A DNA stretch of 30,366 bases, taken from assembly GCA_029747585.1 (NCBI GenBank), contig JAPEVF010000468.1:5688-36053 (forward strand), in the 5' to 3' direction. The translations under genes were made by a program, and so were the position numbers. The DNA is from Pleurotus djamor (lineage: Eukaryota > Basidiomycota > Agaricomycetes > Agaricales > Pleurotaceae). Each line of letters starts with the position of its first letter. The stretch's first letter is position 1. The notes under the pieces are model-generated. The model worked only from the letters and a program-made list of their open reading frames with translations. It searched no databases and had not been told where the DNA came from. Shown here piece after piece: positions 21,338 through 30,366 of the stretch.

Positions 21338-21625
21338 ACTAACAAATAGACATGTTCGTCGATCTGGAACCCGCGGTTCTGTCCGTTCTCCTTGTCCACA
21401 CAGGCCTATCAGTAGACTTCATCCCTTGAGCTTCGGTGGCTGGGATGGTTGGAATCGCTGGTATAAGCCGATGGGCAAGGAGAACTGCTGGGGACGTAGG
21501 TGTTATCAGGAGGCCTACGTATGTCTGAAACGGAGGGGCCAGTCTTGGAAGGTATATTAAGGGCAGCCCTTGCAACTGGTGCACCCATACCGTAGATTCT
21601 GGTTCAGCCGCGTTCAATTCTTTCT
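21292..21625 (+). pseudogene. Tandem unit 1: putative alpha-tubulin exon fragment, frameshifted
   Basis: An intron-like stretch (21292-21337, GTGCGC...TTTTCAG) leads into sequence translating as FVDLEPAVLSVLLVHTGLSV before a stop. FVDLEPxV is the alpha-tubulin motif that precedes VRTGTYRQLFHPEQL. Downstream DNA keeps the tubulin order across frame changes: a CCTATC..CTTCATCCCTTGAGC block (tubulin TYRQLFHPEQ), then GCTGG..AAGCCGATGGGCAAGGAGAA (tubulin HYTIGKE). Compared with unit 2 it lacks one C near 21421 and has an extra C near 21513, so frames shift twice. I infer a decayed tubulin fragment from memory of the family; this was not computed. A minus-strand frame of 92 codons across the unit is taken as incidental. 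Confidence 0.45.
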
Positions 21626-21660
21626 TCCCGCTATTATTCCATTGCTACTTACTTGCCTTG

Positions 21661-21990
21661 GTGCGTGTCTATCTCCTTAACCACCTGCGCTGATTTTTCG
21701 TTTCCAGATCAACACAAGACGTGTTCGTCGATCTGGAACCCGCGGTTCTGTCGATTCCCCTTGTCCACGCAGGCCTATCAGTAGACTTCCATCCCTTGAG
21801 CTTCAGCGGCTGGGATGGTCGGAATCGCTGGTATAAGCCAATGGGCAACGAGAATCGTAGGGGATGTCGACGTCACCAGGAGGCTACATATGTCTGCCAC
21901 GGAGGGGCCAGTCTTGGAAGGTATAATAACGGAAGCCCTTGCAATTGGTGCACCGATACCGTAGATTCTGGTCCAGCCGTGTTCTCTTTA
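21661..21990 (+). pseudogene. Tandem unit 2: second copy of the tubulin-like fragment
   Basis: Direct copy of unit 1 at a constant offset of 369 bp, including the same intron-like lead-in (GTGCGT at 21661, TTTCCAG ending near 21707). It reads VFVDLEPAVLSIPLVHAGLS then VDFHPLSFSGWDGRNRWYKP and MGNEN. This stays open for about 95 codons to a stop near 22009, and contains four to five cysteines in its second half (CRRHQEATYVCHGG, SPCNWCT). The FHP and MGNE elements fall where alpha-tubulin has FHPEQL and IGKE. It could be a pseudogene or, less likely, an open frame reused for a new protein. Confidence 0.45.
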
Positions 21991-22210
21991 TCTTCTTCTC
22001 TTACCCCTTGATCTGTCTGTCGCATATTTTGTATAATAACATTTGGATCCTTTCCCACTTCACTGACGGCAGTAATATCCCACGTCGCGTGATTCTCAGC
22101 CAAGAGTCAGTTCTCATTTGTGTCATGGAGGCTAGCGAACACAGATCGCGTGGACATCGACAAACTACCCCCTCACACGGCCTGCGAGTAGATCGCACCG
22201 TTCAAAGTAA

Positions 22211-22418
22211 TCAACACCCTCCAACCAGGGAGCAGAGTGCTGCACGGGGGATGTCTAGAGGAGCCGCGAAAATGTGAGCCGAGTCCGTGGCAGGGTGTAA
22301 GAGGAGTGAACGACGAACCTGATTCATCATCGACAGGTTGGGGGTCTGGGTTGGGGGAGGCAACAGCGCCGATAATGACCATGGCGACGACGAAGATGTT
22401 GGCGATGTGCATGTACAT
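22211..22418 (-). CDS. Short secreted peptide precursor (47 residues)
   Basis: Two exons (minus): 22418-22319 and 22254-22211. The 64-nt intron has a GTTCGT donor (also used in RLI1) and a GGCTCCTCTAG acceptor. Phases close to 47 residues. The signal peptide is MYMHIANIFVVAMVIIGAVA. An acidic, proline-rich pro-like segment (SPNPDPQPVDDESD) and a C-terminal IPRAALCSLVGGC with two cysteines follow. The last 14 residues come almost wholly from exon 2. The gene has a TATA box, a CT/TC-rich leader and a likely 5' UTR intron, so it looks designed for expression. It lacks a CaaX end, so it is not a standard basidiomycete mating pheromone. Function unknown. It could be a secreted peptide or ribosomally made peptide precursor. 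Confidence 0.5.
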
Positions 22419-22571
22419 GTTGATCCCTATTGAGTAGATGAGATAACAATCACTTATATGGCGATTAAAAGGCAGGAAAGTGGGAAAGCTCGCACTTGAG
22501 ATGCTCGTGTGACTTGAGAGTGTCCAAACGCTGCTTGAAAACGAAACGAAGCAATTTCTTTTGCTTTTATA
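22419..22571 (-). promoter_or_regulatory. TATA box and leader (with intron) of the short secreted peptide gene
   Basis: Read on minus, TATAAAA (22571-22565) is followed by a start-site region (TTGCTTCGTTTCGTTTTCAAG). A leader ends in CATCTCAA with donor GTGCGA (about 22497). Acceptor CAATAG (about 22428) is followed by GGATCAAC and the ATG at 22418. The whole arrangement fits a TATA-driven gene with a short 5' UTR intron. Confidence 0.5.
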
Positions 22572-22601
22572 CAGCTGAGCGACTGAGTCTTTCGGTTGCA
22601 T

Positions 22602-23242
22602 ATTCGTTTCATGCCGATGCGTTGAAAGATATCATGGGTGGTAGGTGCGATGAAGCGTTCGCTAGCCACTAGCGCCGTTCGGGGCGTTGAAAGTACTTAG
22701 CACTGTAGCAGCTTAAGATGTTCGGAGGTGCGAATAGCGCTCCTAGGTGCAACGAGCACGCGTACATNAAAAATGTTCGGGTCCGACCAGTCTAGCCACT
22801 GCCGGGTGGTGGACCGAGTCATTTGGAACGGTTGGCATGCTGTGTGGGCAAAGTCTATTGGTGACGCCTCTCCAGTGTTGGCAGTCCAGTGGTGGCGTCC
22901 TCCCTCTCAGACGCAATAAAGCAAGAGAGGGGATGAGAATGATGCTCTCGTTTACTTGAAGAGGGTAACGAATAACCTATAATCAACCATAAGAGAGGCA
23001 GAAACGACCAATAAGGAGGGAATAATACCTGTCGATGTGGTGACCGCATGGAATTTACGACAACTGCGTGATCGAACAACACAGATGGCATAAACGCCCT
23101 GAGGATGCCGTTATGAAGCGTTTGCATTCTATTTTTCAGGGACCGTCTGAGGATACGATGGCCTAAGTGCATTCGTAAAGCGCGGGGAGTGTGTGGTAAC
23201 GAGGCCTTGTTTCGTTCAGAACAATTGTACAATTTTTGAATC
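22602..23242. other. Intergenic stretch with unassigned minus-strand frame
   Basis: A minus frame (23262-22855) reads HLGHRILRRSLKNRMQTLHN then GILRAFMPSVLFDHAVVV. It is followed by a possible intron (GTATTATTCC ... TTGATTATAG, about 23029-22978). It may be a further exon of the weak gene next door, but I cannot build a closed model and recognise no family. Confidence 0.25.
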
Positions 23243-23520
23243 TCAACTGGGGGAGGCAGCACAGATCGTCATAAGAGGGAGGCGACTCGGTATACGAATA
23301 CTATTTTCTTGACCTTGCATTACGGACATCAACGTGACGCATACTGTAAGAAGAATAAGAATATGCCAAAAGATGCAGTGGCAGAAAGGAACTCACCGTG
23401 AACGTCGCCGACATGTGGCAAAACTCGGTACATAGGGAAAAAATTAGGCTGGAAACCAACCTCTATGACGAGAGGATGATAGTCGATCCTCGGNAAAAAA
23501 TGAACTATTAGAAACAGCAT
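23243..23520 (-). CDS. Weak two-exon hypothetical gene (74 residues)
   Basis: Exons (minus) 23520-23397 and 23343-23243, joined across a 53-nt intron (GTGAGT donor, TTCTTCTTACAG acceptor), give a closed 74-residue frame. Part reads IDYHPLVIEVGFQPNFFPMY then RVLPHVGDVHVCVTLMSVM. The splice signals are good but I recognise no family, and there is one ambiguous base in exon 1. It could be the 5' part of a longer gene or a relic. Confidence 0.28.
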
Positions 23521-23957
23521 CGCCACCGCTCGCTCCAGGCAAGTATTAGGATCTTAAGTCCGTCAGCCCCTCGGCCTCGCCACGAATGCCCATCCTTATC
23601 ATATCACGGCTGACTGTTCCTCTGCCTGGTTCCGAAATACCACCGACTCGCAGACTGATCAAGGGGAACCAAGCAACCGCGGGTCTGATTCATAACCAAG
23701 AAATGATGCGACAAGGGACTTGGACGCGATTGTAGACCAACTGAGTGAGTGCTTACCACTCTCCAAGATCAATTTGATGAAGGTGTCAAAATTTCAGAGA
23801 TTCTGTCACCGTCAGACAGCCACAGACTGCCACCGGCAACCGTATTCATTGTCGTTACAAAGGATACAGATTTGTAAAGTCATAAGATTCAAACTAATAG
23901 ATTCTAGGAGAGCAAATCCTGCCTTCCTCGCTGGCGAACCACGATACATCCTTCAGT

Positions 23958-25487
23958 TTACTTCCCGCCCAAGTCCACATCGACCCACTCAATCCTTTCG
24001 CCCAATTTCGATAAGTATTTCTGAATCGCGGTGGTAGCGGATCCGCCTTCGATTCTCACAGCAACCGCTCGAGATTGCAAGAAGGTCAAGAGCTTGTGAT
24101 GTTCGTTCCGTTTCGCGCGAGCTTGCCTTTTTCCTCCGCTGAATTTGTATCCATGTAAAGTCAGCTTCTCGAGATTCGGGAACGATGAGTCGTCAGATTC
24201 TGCAGCAGGCTTGAGCGTGTCCAAGACGCGAAGACGGCAGTCCACGAGGCTGAGGGATTTGATATCATTGATGTAGGGGATGGAATCACCCCAGTCGTTG
24301 ACTCGGTCAAACGTCACATGCTCCAACCCGAGCGCAGGAATAAGAGGGTGGAAAAGATCGAAGTTCAACTCATGAATCGTTAAACGAGGGGCAGATGATT
24401 GTAAGTTATCGGACAATTCGATCGTTTTGGCGCGGAGACGGGGTACTGCGGAATTGAACTTTGCAGATTTAAAGCCAGTTGCGGAGAGGGATTTCAAGAG
24501 GTTGGGGAGGATGGATGATTCCATTGATTCTTCATCAACGAAATTTCGATCCAAAAGCGAGAGGGTAATGGTGGTTGTACTTGGGAAAGTCAAACGGTCA
24601 AAGCACCTCAGCGGCTCGAAGGAATTGAGGAGTAGAACGAGGCTTTTGAGATGGGGTAGTTCAACACGGGGAAAATCACGTATAGCAGGGGCTTCAGAGG
24701 TGTCAGAGGCGTCGCTAGAAAGATGGTAGAGGAAGGCATCCTTGATGAGAGGAGCCGCTTGGAGGATTCCGAGCACTTGGACTGCGGTCATTGAAATGGG
24801 ATATGGAAGGGTTATGCGGAGAGACTGGAGGTTTTGAAGACAAGGGAACTCCAACGGCAACGCGATCGAATCAATGAACAGCTCCCGAAGGGCAGGCATT
24901 TCGGGCCACAGGAAGTCGGTGGGACTCTCTGGGTGCCTGCCTCCGCGAAACGCGAGAGAGCGAAGATACGGAGCGCAGACACTTGAGCGACGGTCGAGGA
25001 CATCGCAAATCGTCGCGATATCGAGTGCTCCCATCAAAAGTCGAACCTGGCTGATAGTCCGACGCGACATGACATCCAAGAAGAATTTCTTCCCGGTTTG
25101 CCCGTCCTTGGTCGGGGTGAGTGCGACGTTCAAAGTCAACGGTGCTGTCTTCGAACGTTGTAGGAGTGCGTCGGCGAAGTTGTTCGCTCTCTTGTTGAAT
25201 CCCAAGTCGATATGCGACCACAATGAAGGTGTGGCTAGGCAGATACGTCGCCAGCGACCGCAGACAGCGGTGACATGCAGCCATCTTATTGCAGTCCCAT
25301 TATGCCAGGCAGATCTATCGTCGTCGCGTCTGCATAGGAAGATCATCAAGAGTATCTCGTCAGGGAGACGCGAGATATAGCTGGAAGAGGAATGGCGAGC
25401 GGTCGAATCGCGTTGCCCGATGCCGGGCGCATCAGGAACTTTGTCTAGAGCCGTCAGACACTGATAATGAGCATTTTTAGTAGGCAT
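23958..25487 (-). CDS. F-box protein C (second F-box subfamily)
   Basis: Single-exon frame of 509 residues from ATG 25487 (MPTKNAHYQCLTALDKVPD). The frame is open further upstream to 25688, but that part is low in conserved sequence and contains splice-like GTAAGTC, so it is not included. The F-box is at about 35-90 (YISRLPDEILLMIFLCRRDD, then WLHVTAVCGRWRRICLATPS and LWSHIDLG), a form common in Agaricomycete F-box proteins. LRR-like strands follow (APYLRSLAFRGG, MPALRELFID, LQNLQSLRITL, LPHLKSLVLLL, LEKLTLHGYKFSGG). It differs from proteins A and B in F-box spacing and lacks their N-terminal coiled coil. Predicted SCF adaptor; target unknown. Confidence 0.82.
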   Translation of the reverse strand: MPTKNAHYQCLTALDKVPDAPGIGQRDSTARHSSSSYISRLPDEILLMIFLCRRDDDRSAWHNGTAIRWLHVTAVCGRWRRICLATPSLWSHIDLGFNKRANNFADALLQRSKTAPLTLNVALTPTKDGQTGKKFFLDVMSRRTISQVRLLMGALDIATICDVLDRRSSVCAPYLRSLAFRGGRHPESPTDFLWPEMPALRELFIDSIALPLEFPCLQNLQSLRITLPYPISMTAVQVLGILQAAPLIKDAFLYHLSSDASDTSEAPAIRDFPRVELPHLKSLVLLLNSFEPLRCFDRLTFPSTTTITLSLLDRNFVDEESMESSILPNLLKSLSATGFKSAKFNSAVPRLRAKTIELSDNLQSSAPRLTIHELNFDLFHPLIPALGLEHVTFDRVNDWGDSIPYINDIKSLSLVDCRLRVLDTLKPAAESDDSSFPNLEKLTLHGYKFSGGKRQARAKRNEHHKLLTFLQSRAVAVRIEGGSATTAIQKYLSKLGERIEWVDVDLGGK

Positions 25488-26419
25488 GAATAAAAAGATA
25501 GGATGAAGGGGAGGGATACCATTTTGCGATTCGACGAACGTTGTGGAGTAGAGAGAGAGAGAGAGGAGGACGGCGTCTAAGAGTGTTGGCCAACTTGACT
25601 TACCACATTTACTATTAGATTCCGACCACCATTGCCCATCTCGACCCTGACTGTTCCACGTTCCACACTTCACACTCACCCCAGCCAAACTCGACGAAGG
25701 ACGTCGAATATGAATATATGAATGCTTACAGGCATGTACAAGTTCCCGTCAACCATCCTGCACCATCCGAATTGCAAAATTCGGCTACGTGGACTCACTG
25801 TGGTAATACTCTAGAGTGGCACAAGACGAATATTCTATTTCGCCGCCTATACTCTAAAGACAATCCACTTTCCGAGCCCAAGGGCTCCTATTCCAACTTT
25901 TCACTACGCACCGTTGATTCTAGGGTGATCAGTATTCCACACAGGGCGGTCAAAGACCATGAGTAACTTGTGGTGCGTCCCCCGAACTCAAGCTTGGAAG
26001 TGACACTCATCCCGACGCCAAAGAAGCATGATACCAGAGAAAACGTCCCTTACTAGGTCAGTCTTGCCCATCCATCATTTGGAGTCTATTCACACACAGA
26101 CGAGCGACGTGAATCTGACAGGACTCGGAAGTGTCCTCTAGTGTAGGTGTGAATCATCGCTCAACCTCTTGCTCATCAACTCGTTATAGAGTAACTCTGA
26201 CTTATACGAGCCATCGGGTGGGTCAAAAGTTGTTCTATTTCATCTTTTCGTCTCAAGACAGCTCACTCACCCCACCCAATTCCCCTGTCACCGGCTCCAG
26301 TACCAATGCCCATCATCCTACCGCAGCGAAACCGCATACGATCCCAGTTTCTCCAGGTGAAACGCCTAATAATAAATACATCTCAGCGTGAGTAACACAT
26401 CTGTTCCGTTATCAACTTA
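25488..26419. other. Intergenic stretch with a GA microsatellite
   Basis: About 930 bp between F-box C and the GST gene. A GA run lies at 25549-25566. Plus frames at 25718-25966 and 26131-26391 show no domain. The part near 26320-26400 may be the last exon of the GST gene if its alternative splice is used. Confidence 0.35.
25549..25566. repeat. GA dinucleotide microsatellite
   Basis: About eight GA units, upstream of the likely start of F-box protein C. Confidence 0.7.
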
Positions 26420-27367
26420 TCAAGTTGTATTGAGAGGACGCACCTTATCAAACGTCTCACTAACAGACTCCCTCCCCATCACGCTCCCCAAATACGCTCG
26501 ATATTTCGCAAACTTCGGGGACGTCTGTAGTTCCGTATGGGCTTTGACCCCTTCGCCTTGAGGGAATGAACCCATGTCGTGACTGAGGAAAACGTCGATG
26601 CGGAGGAACCATGCGGCGGTGATGGCGTCGGCGAGTGTGAACTTGTCTCCCATCAGAAACTTGCCGTTCCCACTCCCACTTCCACTCAACCTAGCCCTAG
26701 CTCCTTCCCCCACCACTTCCACTTCCGCGGCTTCCACGTCAGGTAAGAATCTCTGAAACGCTTCAATTTCCCGTACGATCCTCTCCGGCGCTCCCTTCCT
26801 CAACATACAATCCAGAAACACGGGTTGAATCGTCGTCATCACGATGTTGATATAAAACCGCGCCCTCCCCCTCTCCATAGCATCACCAGGCAAGAGTTTA
26901 TCTCCTTCAGAGGCGATGTCGTTGATGAACTCGACCATCGCCATACTCTCTGCGAGTTTATACGATTCAGTAGACGGCTGGTCGGCGGGTGTACGTGGAC
27001 CGTAGGTGATCGCGGGGACTTTCTCGAGCGGGCTGATGGCTTTGAACCAGGGTGGTTTGGCGTACCAGTCGACTTCGTAACGCGTGTAGGGGATGTTGGA
27101 TTCACGGAGGGCGATTTCGACGTAATGCCCGAAAGGACTTCCCTATACATCGTTAGGAGATGAGAGGTGAGGGTTGAACGTTGAACGTTGAGGAGAGGAG
27201 AGGGGCGCGGAGGGAGGGAAGAGAAAGGAAGGGGGAGAGAAAGGGGAAAGGAGTGGAGTGGAGTGGAAATCAGCGACACTGCTTACTTTGTTGGTGTAGA
27301 GCGTAAGCTGGGGCGCGTCCATATTAGAATATTCGTACTCTCTTTCAGGTACCTTGAGGTTTGGCAT
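26420..27367 (-). CDS. Glutathione S-transferase-like protein
   Basis: Cytosolic GST fold, expected to conjugate or reduce electrophiles with glutathione. Exons (minus): 27367-27287 and 27142-26420, giving 267 residues. The thioredoxin-like N-terminal domain reads APQLTLYTNK-GSPFGHYVEIALRESN, then WYAKPPWFKAISPLEKVPAI (cis-Pro in KVPAI) and ESYKLAESMAMVEFINDI. The helical C-terminal domain carries FLMGDKFTLADAITAAWFLR, the GST folding motif. A Gly/Ser insert (LSGSGSGNGK) precedes it. The start could be ATG 27322 (MDAPQLTLY). The single intron is 144 nt, longer than its neighbours, and strongly pyrimidine-rich. The end is uncertain: AAG then GTGCGT at 26446 is a good donor. Splicing to TATTATTAG (ending about 26369) would replace VRPLNTT with AFHLEKLGSYAVSLR and stop at 26318. 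Confidence 0.85.
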
Positions 27368-27755
27368 CTCTGAGTATCTCGTGAACTTGACGATCTTCAG
27401 CGCATTTTTGAATGGAACTTGTTTCTCCGATTTCCGGTGGATTCGGGATATACTCGACTCTACTACCAGCAGCAACTCAATTTGGTGACCGTGGAATCGG
27501 AGAGAGCGAATGCTCATCCTAAATAAGTGATGAATTTACACACAACGACGCCCAGTCTTAACTCTCCAACATGACCGTTTGAGCCTTTTCCAGGCTTGTT
27601 GGTGATGAAAGGAGACGAAAGGAGGTTCTCCTATCGAGAGGCGCCGAAAAGAGCTTTCGACTCAATTTGGGCTCAATTTCCGAAACTTGGTTCATTTCCA
27701 CATCAACTTGCCGTTCCAAATTCCAACGCTCAACCTGCACCTCCGCATGACGATG
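27368..27755. other. Intergenic stretch, nothing supported
   Basis: Contains the GST leader. No domain-bearing frame was seen on either strand. Confidence 0.35.
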
Positions 27756-28993
27756 GACTCGATTTTACGCAGGATCTGGTACGAAGAAGAAGCNTTTTTT
27801 TGCTGGGTTTTCATCGTTCCCGGTGAGAGTCAATGCTCCTTGATTCGGTCTTTTCGATATTCATCTCTACTTTCCCAGTTAAGCTTGCTCTCGCACCTAC
27901 AAGATTCCCTGTAGTCGACACTTCGAAAGGGTGATCTCGGATGAATCATTCCACGCATGCGGTTTAGAACGTCAAGAGGACCGGTCAGACCCTGTGGGAG
28001 GAGCTTTGTGACGGACGAAGACGAGGGATGCTTCCGGATGACGCACCAAGGAGTCAACTAGTCAGGACCGAGGTATGTCCTCCCTTGACGCGACTTCGAC
28101 GTCCTGTCACACGCAAGCTACTAAGGCTTTACCTAGTGTATATGATGCTCTCCATTCTTTCCACCACCGCACCTCGTTCATCGCATTGGAAACACGGTTC
28201 TTCGCGCTGGCTGATGCCCAGACTCGCTGCCTCTCACAGGTCCGGCTCTATCACGCCTGGTCAAACAGATGGTGCCACCCTACGGATGCCTGACCCCGAT
28301 AGCTCTACGGCTTCACGTAGCAACGCCTCTGTCTTCCTGATCTGTTTGGATTGTTGAGGTCTGATGGATAGAGGAATTGTGGTGGGGGTGGTAACGGTGG
28401 TGGTGGTGGTATCGAGGAAGATGAAGATTCAAGCTTACGCCGGAGCATTCCCAAAGGACTTTTCTTCGTTCCTCCACCTATGCCCAACCTCTGCCTTCGA
28501 TGTCCATGGTCCCACTACCTACGCCAGCCTCCTCAAATTCCCCTGCGTTCCAGCCACCTCTGCCCCGTTCATCGTTGACGCTGAGAGCGAAGGGCCCCGT
28601 CTATTGGCTTCACCGTGGTCCCAGATAGATTCGGAAGCTTCGCAGAGAAAGATACTGCACGTGAAGCTTTGAAGACCCAAGCAAGTTTCACTGCTTTTCC
28701 CCCAGCGCAGTCATCATTTTCACCAACGCTGGAAATCGGTGGTCGCTCTCAAAGCTCAACACCACCATTACCTTTGTTGCCCGCAAGAACGCTTCCTGCC
28801 CCCTTCCATATCCATCGACGAGACCGAGACGTTCACCACCGTCTCCCACATTCATGCCCCAGTCGTCATCGGCTAGTGGCTCCCTTCGTCCTCTCAGCTG
28901 TCCCATCACGATAGCGACTTTGGGCTTTGGAGGAACGGTACTGCACCTCACGTCCGCGCAAAAACATGTCACCTGCGCAGTACCCAGTACCGT
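27756..28993 (+). repeat. Degenerate long direct repeat, unit 1
   Basis: About 1.24 kb that recurs in diverged form from 28994 onward. Matched landmarks include ACGCAGGATCTGGTACGAAG (27766), GGGAGGAGCTTTG.. then GGACGAAGA (about 27995-28025), CCCTTGA.GCGACT (about 28083), GGTCCGGCTCTATCACGCC (28239), a GGTGGTGGTGGT tract (28395), GAAGGGCCCCGTCTATTGGC (28589) and TCGGAAGCTTCGCAGAGAAA (28631). No frame carries a recognised domain. Candidate splice sites (CTCTCACAG before GTCCGGC) suggest a former intron-containing gene. One N at 27793. Confidence 0.55.
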
Positions 28994-30366
28994 CGACTCA
29001 TTTTCACCCAGGATCTGCTACGAACAAGATGCTTTTGGCTGGGTTGTATCGATCCTGTAGGGGGACATTCTCTTCGAGGCGTTCCTTTCGATGCTCATAT
29101 CTCTTTTGTCGTTTTTCGTATATCAGTTAAACCTCGTCTAGTGAATACAAGCCTCCCAGCCATGGGGAATAGGTCACAATGGGAGATTTCTCCATTCCAG
29201 TACCGGCCCTCGAGTCCACGAAGGGGGTTATTTCGCATGGACTCTACCGAGAGTGCGGGTTAGACTTCAAGGGAATTCAATGAGATCTGGTGGGAGGAGC
29301 TTTGATGCGGACGAAGATTCCAGTCATGATGCTGTTGAAGGAACTGCGCAAGGACCAAGGTACGTCCCCCCTTGATGCGACTCGAACGTTTTTGACGCGC
29401 AAAATTCAGGCTTCAACTAAAATCTTCGACGCTCGCACTTCCTCTGACCACGCCACCTGGTTCATCGCGTCGTCTATTGTCCGGAAACATTGCCTCTCAT
29501 AGGTCCGGCTCTATCACGCCCGGTCAAACAATTGGTGCCACCTGACGGATCCCTGGCTGTCATAGCTATCCAGGTTCGCGCGGATCGTCTCTGCTTTACT
29601 GAGAATTGTGGAAATTCGATGGATGGACGGGTGGTGGTGGTGGTATAAGGGAAGATGAAGAATCAAGACTACCCCGGAAGATCTCAAACGAACTTTTCTT
29701 CGTACCTCTACCTTCGCCTTTGACGTTCACGGCCCCACTCCCCGCGTCAGCCGCCTCAAGTTCCCTCGAGTCCCAGCCCCCTCACCCACTTTCATCGTTC
29801 GCACTCAGGGCGAAGGGCCCCGTCTATTGGCTTCATTGTGGTTCCAGTCAGACTCGGAAGCTTCGCAGAGAAAGATACCGCACATGAAGCTCTGAAGACC
29901 CAACCTCACAAGCGGGAAGCGCGTCCCCTCGCGGCTCCCTCCAAGTTTCACCGCGTTACCCCCAGCGCGGTCGCCCTTTTCCCCAACGACGGAAAGCGGT
30001 GGTTGTTCTCGAAGCTTGCATCATCCCCATCGCCTCTGATACCCACAAGAACTCTCTACTCCTTCACTTCCACATTCATCCACGAGACCAAGACACGTAC
30101 CACCGCCTCCCACATCTTCGCACATTCATGACCTAGTCGCCATCGCCTGTTTGCTCCTGTCGTCTTCTCAACTGTTCCATCACGATGTCAACTTTGAGCA
30201 TCGGAGCAGCGGTCCCGCACCTGACGTCGGCCCAAAAGCATGATGACATAGCGCGCTGTCTACGTTCAATGTTCTGCTGTGATTGGGTCATGGTCCCTGG
30301 GATCTTATCCGTGGTTTTCGAGAACGAGATCATGACAGGCTTCTTCGCAGCTATGCCCACTACCTG
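28994..30366 (+). repeat. Degenerate long direct repeat, unit 2, running to the window edge
   Basis: Second copy of the unit at 27756-28993. It starts GACTCATTTTCACCCAGGAT and contains the same ordered landmarks: GGGAGGAGCTTTG near 29293, GGTCCGGCTCTATCACGCC at 29502, GGTGGTGGTGGT near 29631, GAAGGGCCCCGTCTATTGGC at 29811 and TCGGAAGCTTCGCAGAGAAA at 29855. It has a small insertion (ACAAGCGGGAAGCGCGTCCC, about 29907) relative to unit 1. Both copies are interrupted by stops in all frames, so either an eroded gene duplicated in tandem or a non-coding repeat is possible. The end near 30200 matches the end of unit 1 (CTGACGTCGGCCCAAAAGCA), so a third unit may begin at the edge. Confidence 0.5.

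Noticed and set aside
21339..21617. Minus-strand frame of 92 codons over tandem unit 1
   Set aside because: The matching frame in unit 2 is cut by a stop, and the plus-strand motif FVDLEP with intron signals explains the region better.
22211..22418. Basidiomycete mating-pheromone precursor
   Set aside because: The peptide ends VGGC rather than with a CaaX prenylation motif, and it carries a classical signal peptide, which pheromone precursors of this group lack.
25488..25688. N-terminal extension of F-box protein C
   Set aside because: The frame is open but has low-complexity sequence from the GA repeat and a splice-like GTAAGT. The F-box core is complete from the ATG at 25487.
27756..30366. 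LTR retrotransposon or DNA transposon at the right end
   Set aside because: No reverse-transcriptase, integrase or transposase motifs, no primer-binding site and no terminal inverted repeats were seen; only a long direct repeat.

Overview
This is a nuclear contig from a filamentous basidiomycete, most likely an Agaricomycete. The genes are packed on both strands. They are cut by many 45-70 nt GT-AG introns with donors such as GTAAGT, GTGCGT, GTACGT and GTTCGT. The gene content (PIG-S, SNT1/NCoR, PIN4, ABCE1, ASCC2, large F-box/LRR-like families, GST, acyl-CoA dehydrogenase-like protein) is eukaryotic and fungal. Ambiguous bases (N) cluster in 1-3700, with isolated ones near 22768, 23494 and 27793. 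No rRNA, tRNA, transposase, reverse transcriptase or CRISPR signal was found. All exon models below come from reading splice signals and checking that the phases and total lengths close.

Left third (1-9851), conserved housekeeping genes. The 5' end of an unknown gene runs off the left edge (-). Next are the GPI-transamidase subunit PIG-S (-, six exons), divergent from a SANT-domain corepressor of the SNT1/NCoR type (+, six exons). This converges on the small parvulin PIN4 (-, four exons). PIN4 shares a 320-bp divergent promoter with RLI1/ABCE1 (+, eleven exons, all catalytic motifs intact).

Middle (9852-20152). After about 960 bp without a supportable gene comes an acyl-CoA dehydrogenase/oxidase-like protein (-, six exons). 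Two paralogous single-exon F-box proteins (-) follow, flanking an intact ASCC2/Cue3-type CUE-domain gene (-, four exons). A short secreted-protein candidate (-) closes the block.

Right third (20153-30366), accessory in character. A TATA-type promoter leads into a tandem duplication (369-bp offset) that looks like decayed alpha-tubulin exon fragments. Next is a TATA-driven, signal-peptide-bearing 47-residue peptide gene (-), then a weak 74-residue model, a third F-box protein of a different subfamily (-) and a glutathione S-transferase (-). The end is a degenerate direct repeat of about 1.24 kb units that I cannot assign to a family.

Functionally, three genes touch ribosome production, splitting or rescue: PIN4 (pre-rRNA particles), RLI1/ABCE1 (ribosome recycling) and ASCC2 (collided-ribosome splitting). 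The F-box genes and the CUE protein share a ubiquitin theme. There is no clear evidence that the window is a single dedicated system. The least explained parts are the small secreted peptides, the tubulin-like repeats and the right-end repeats.
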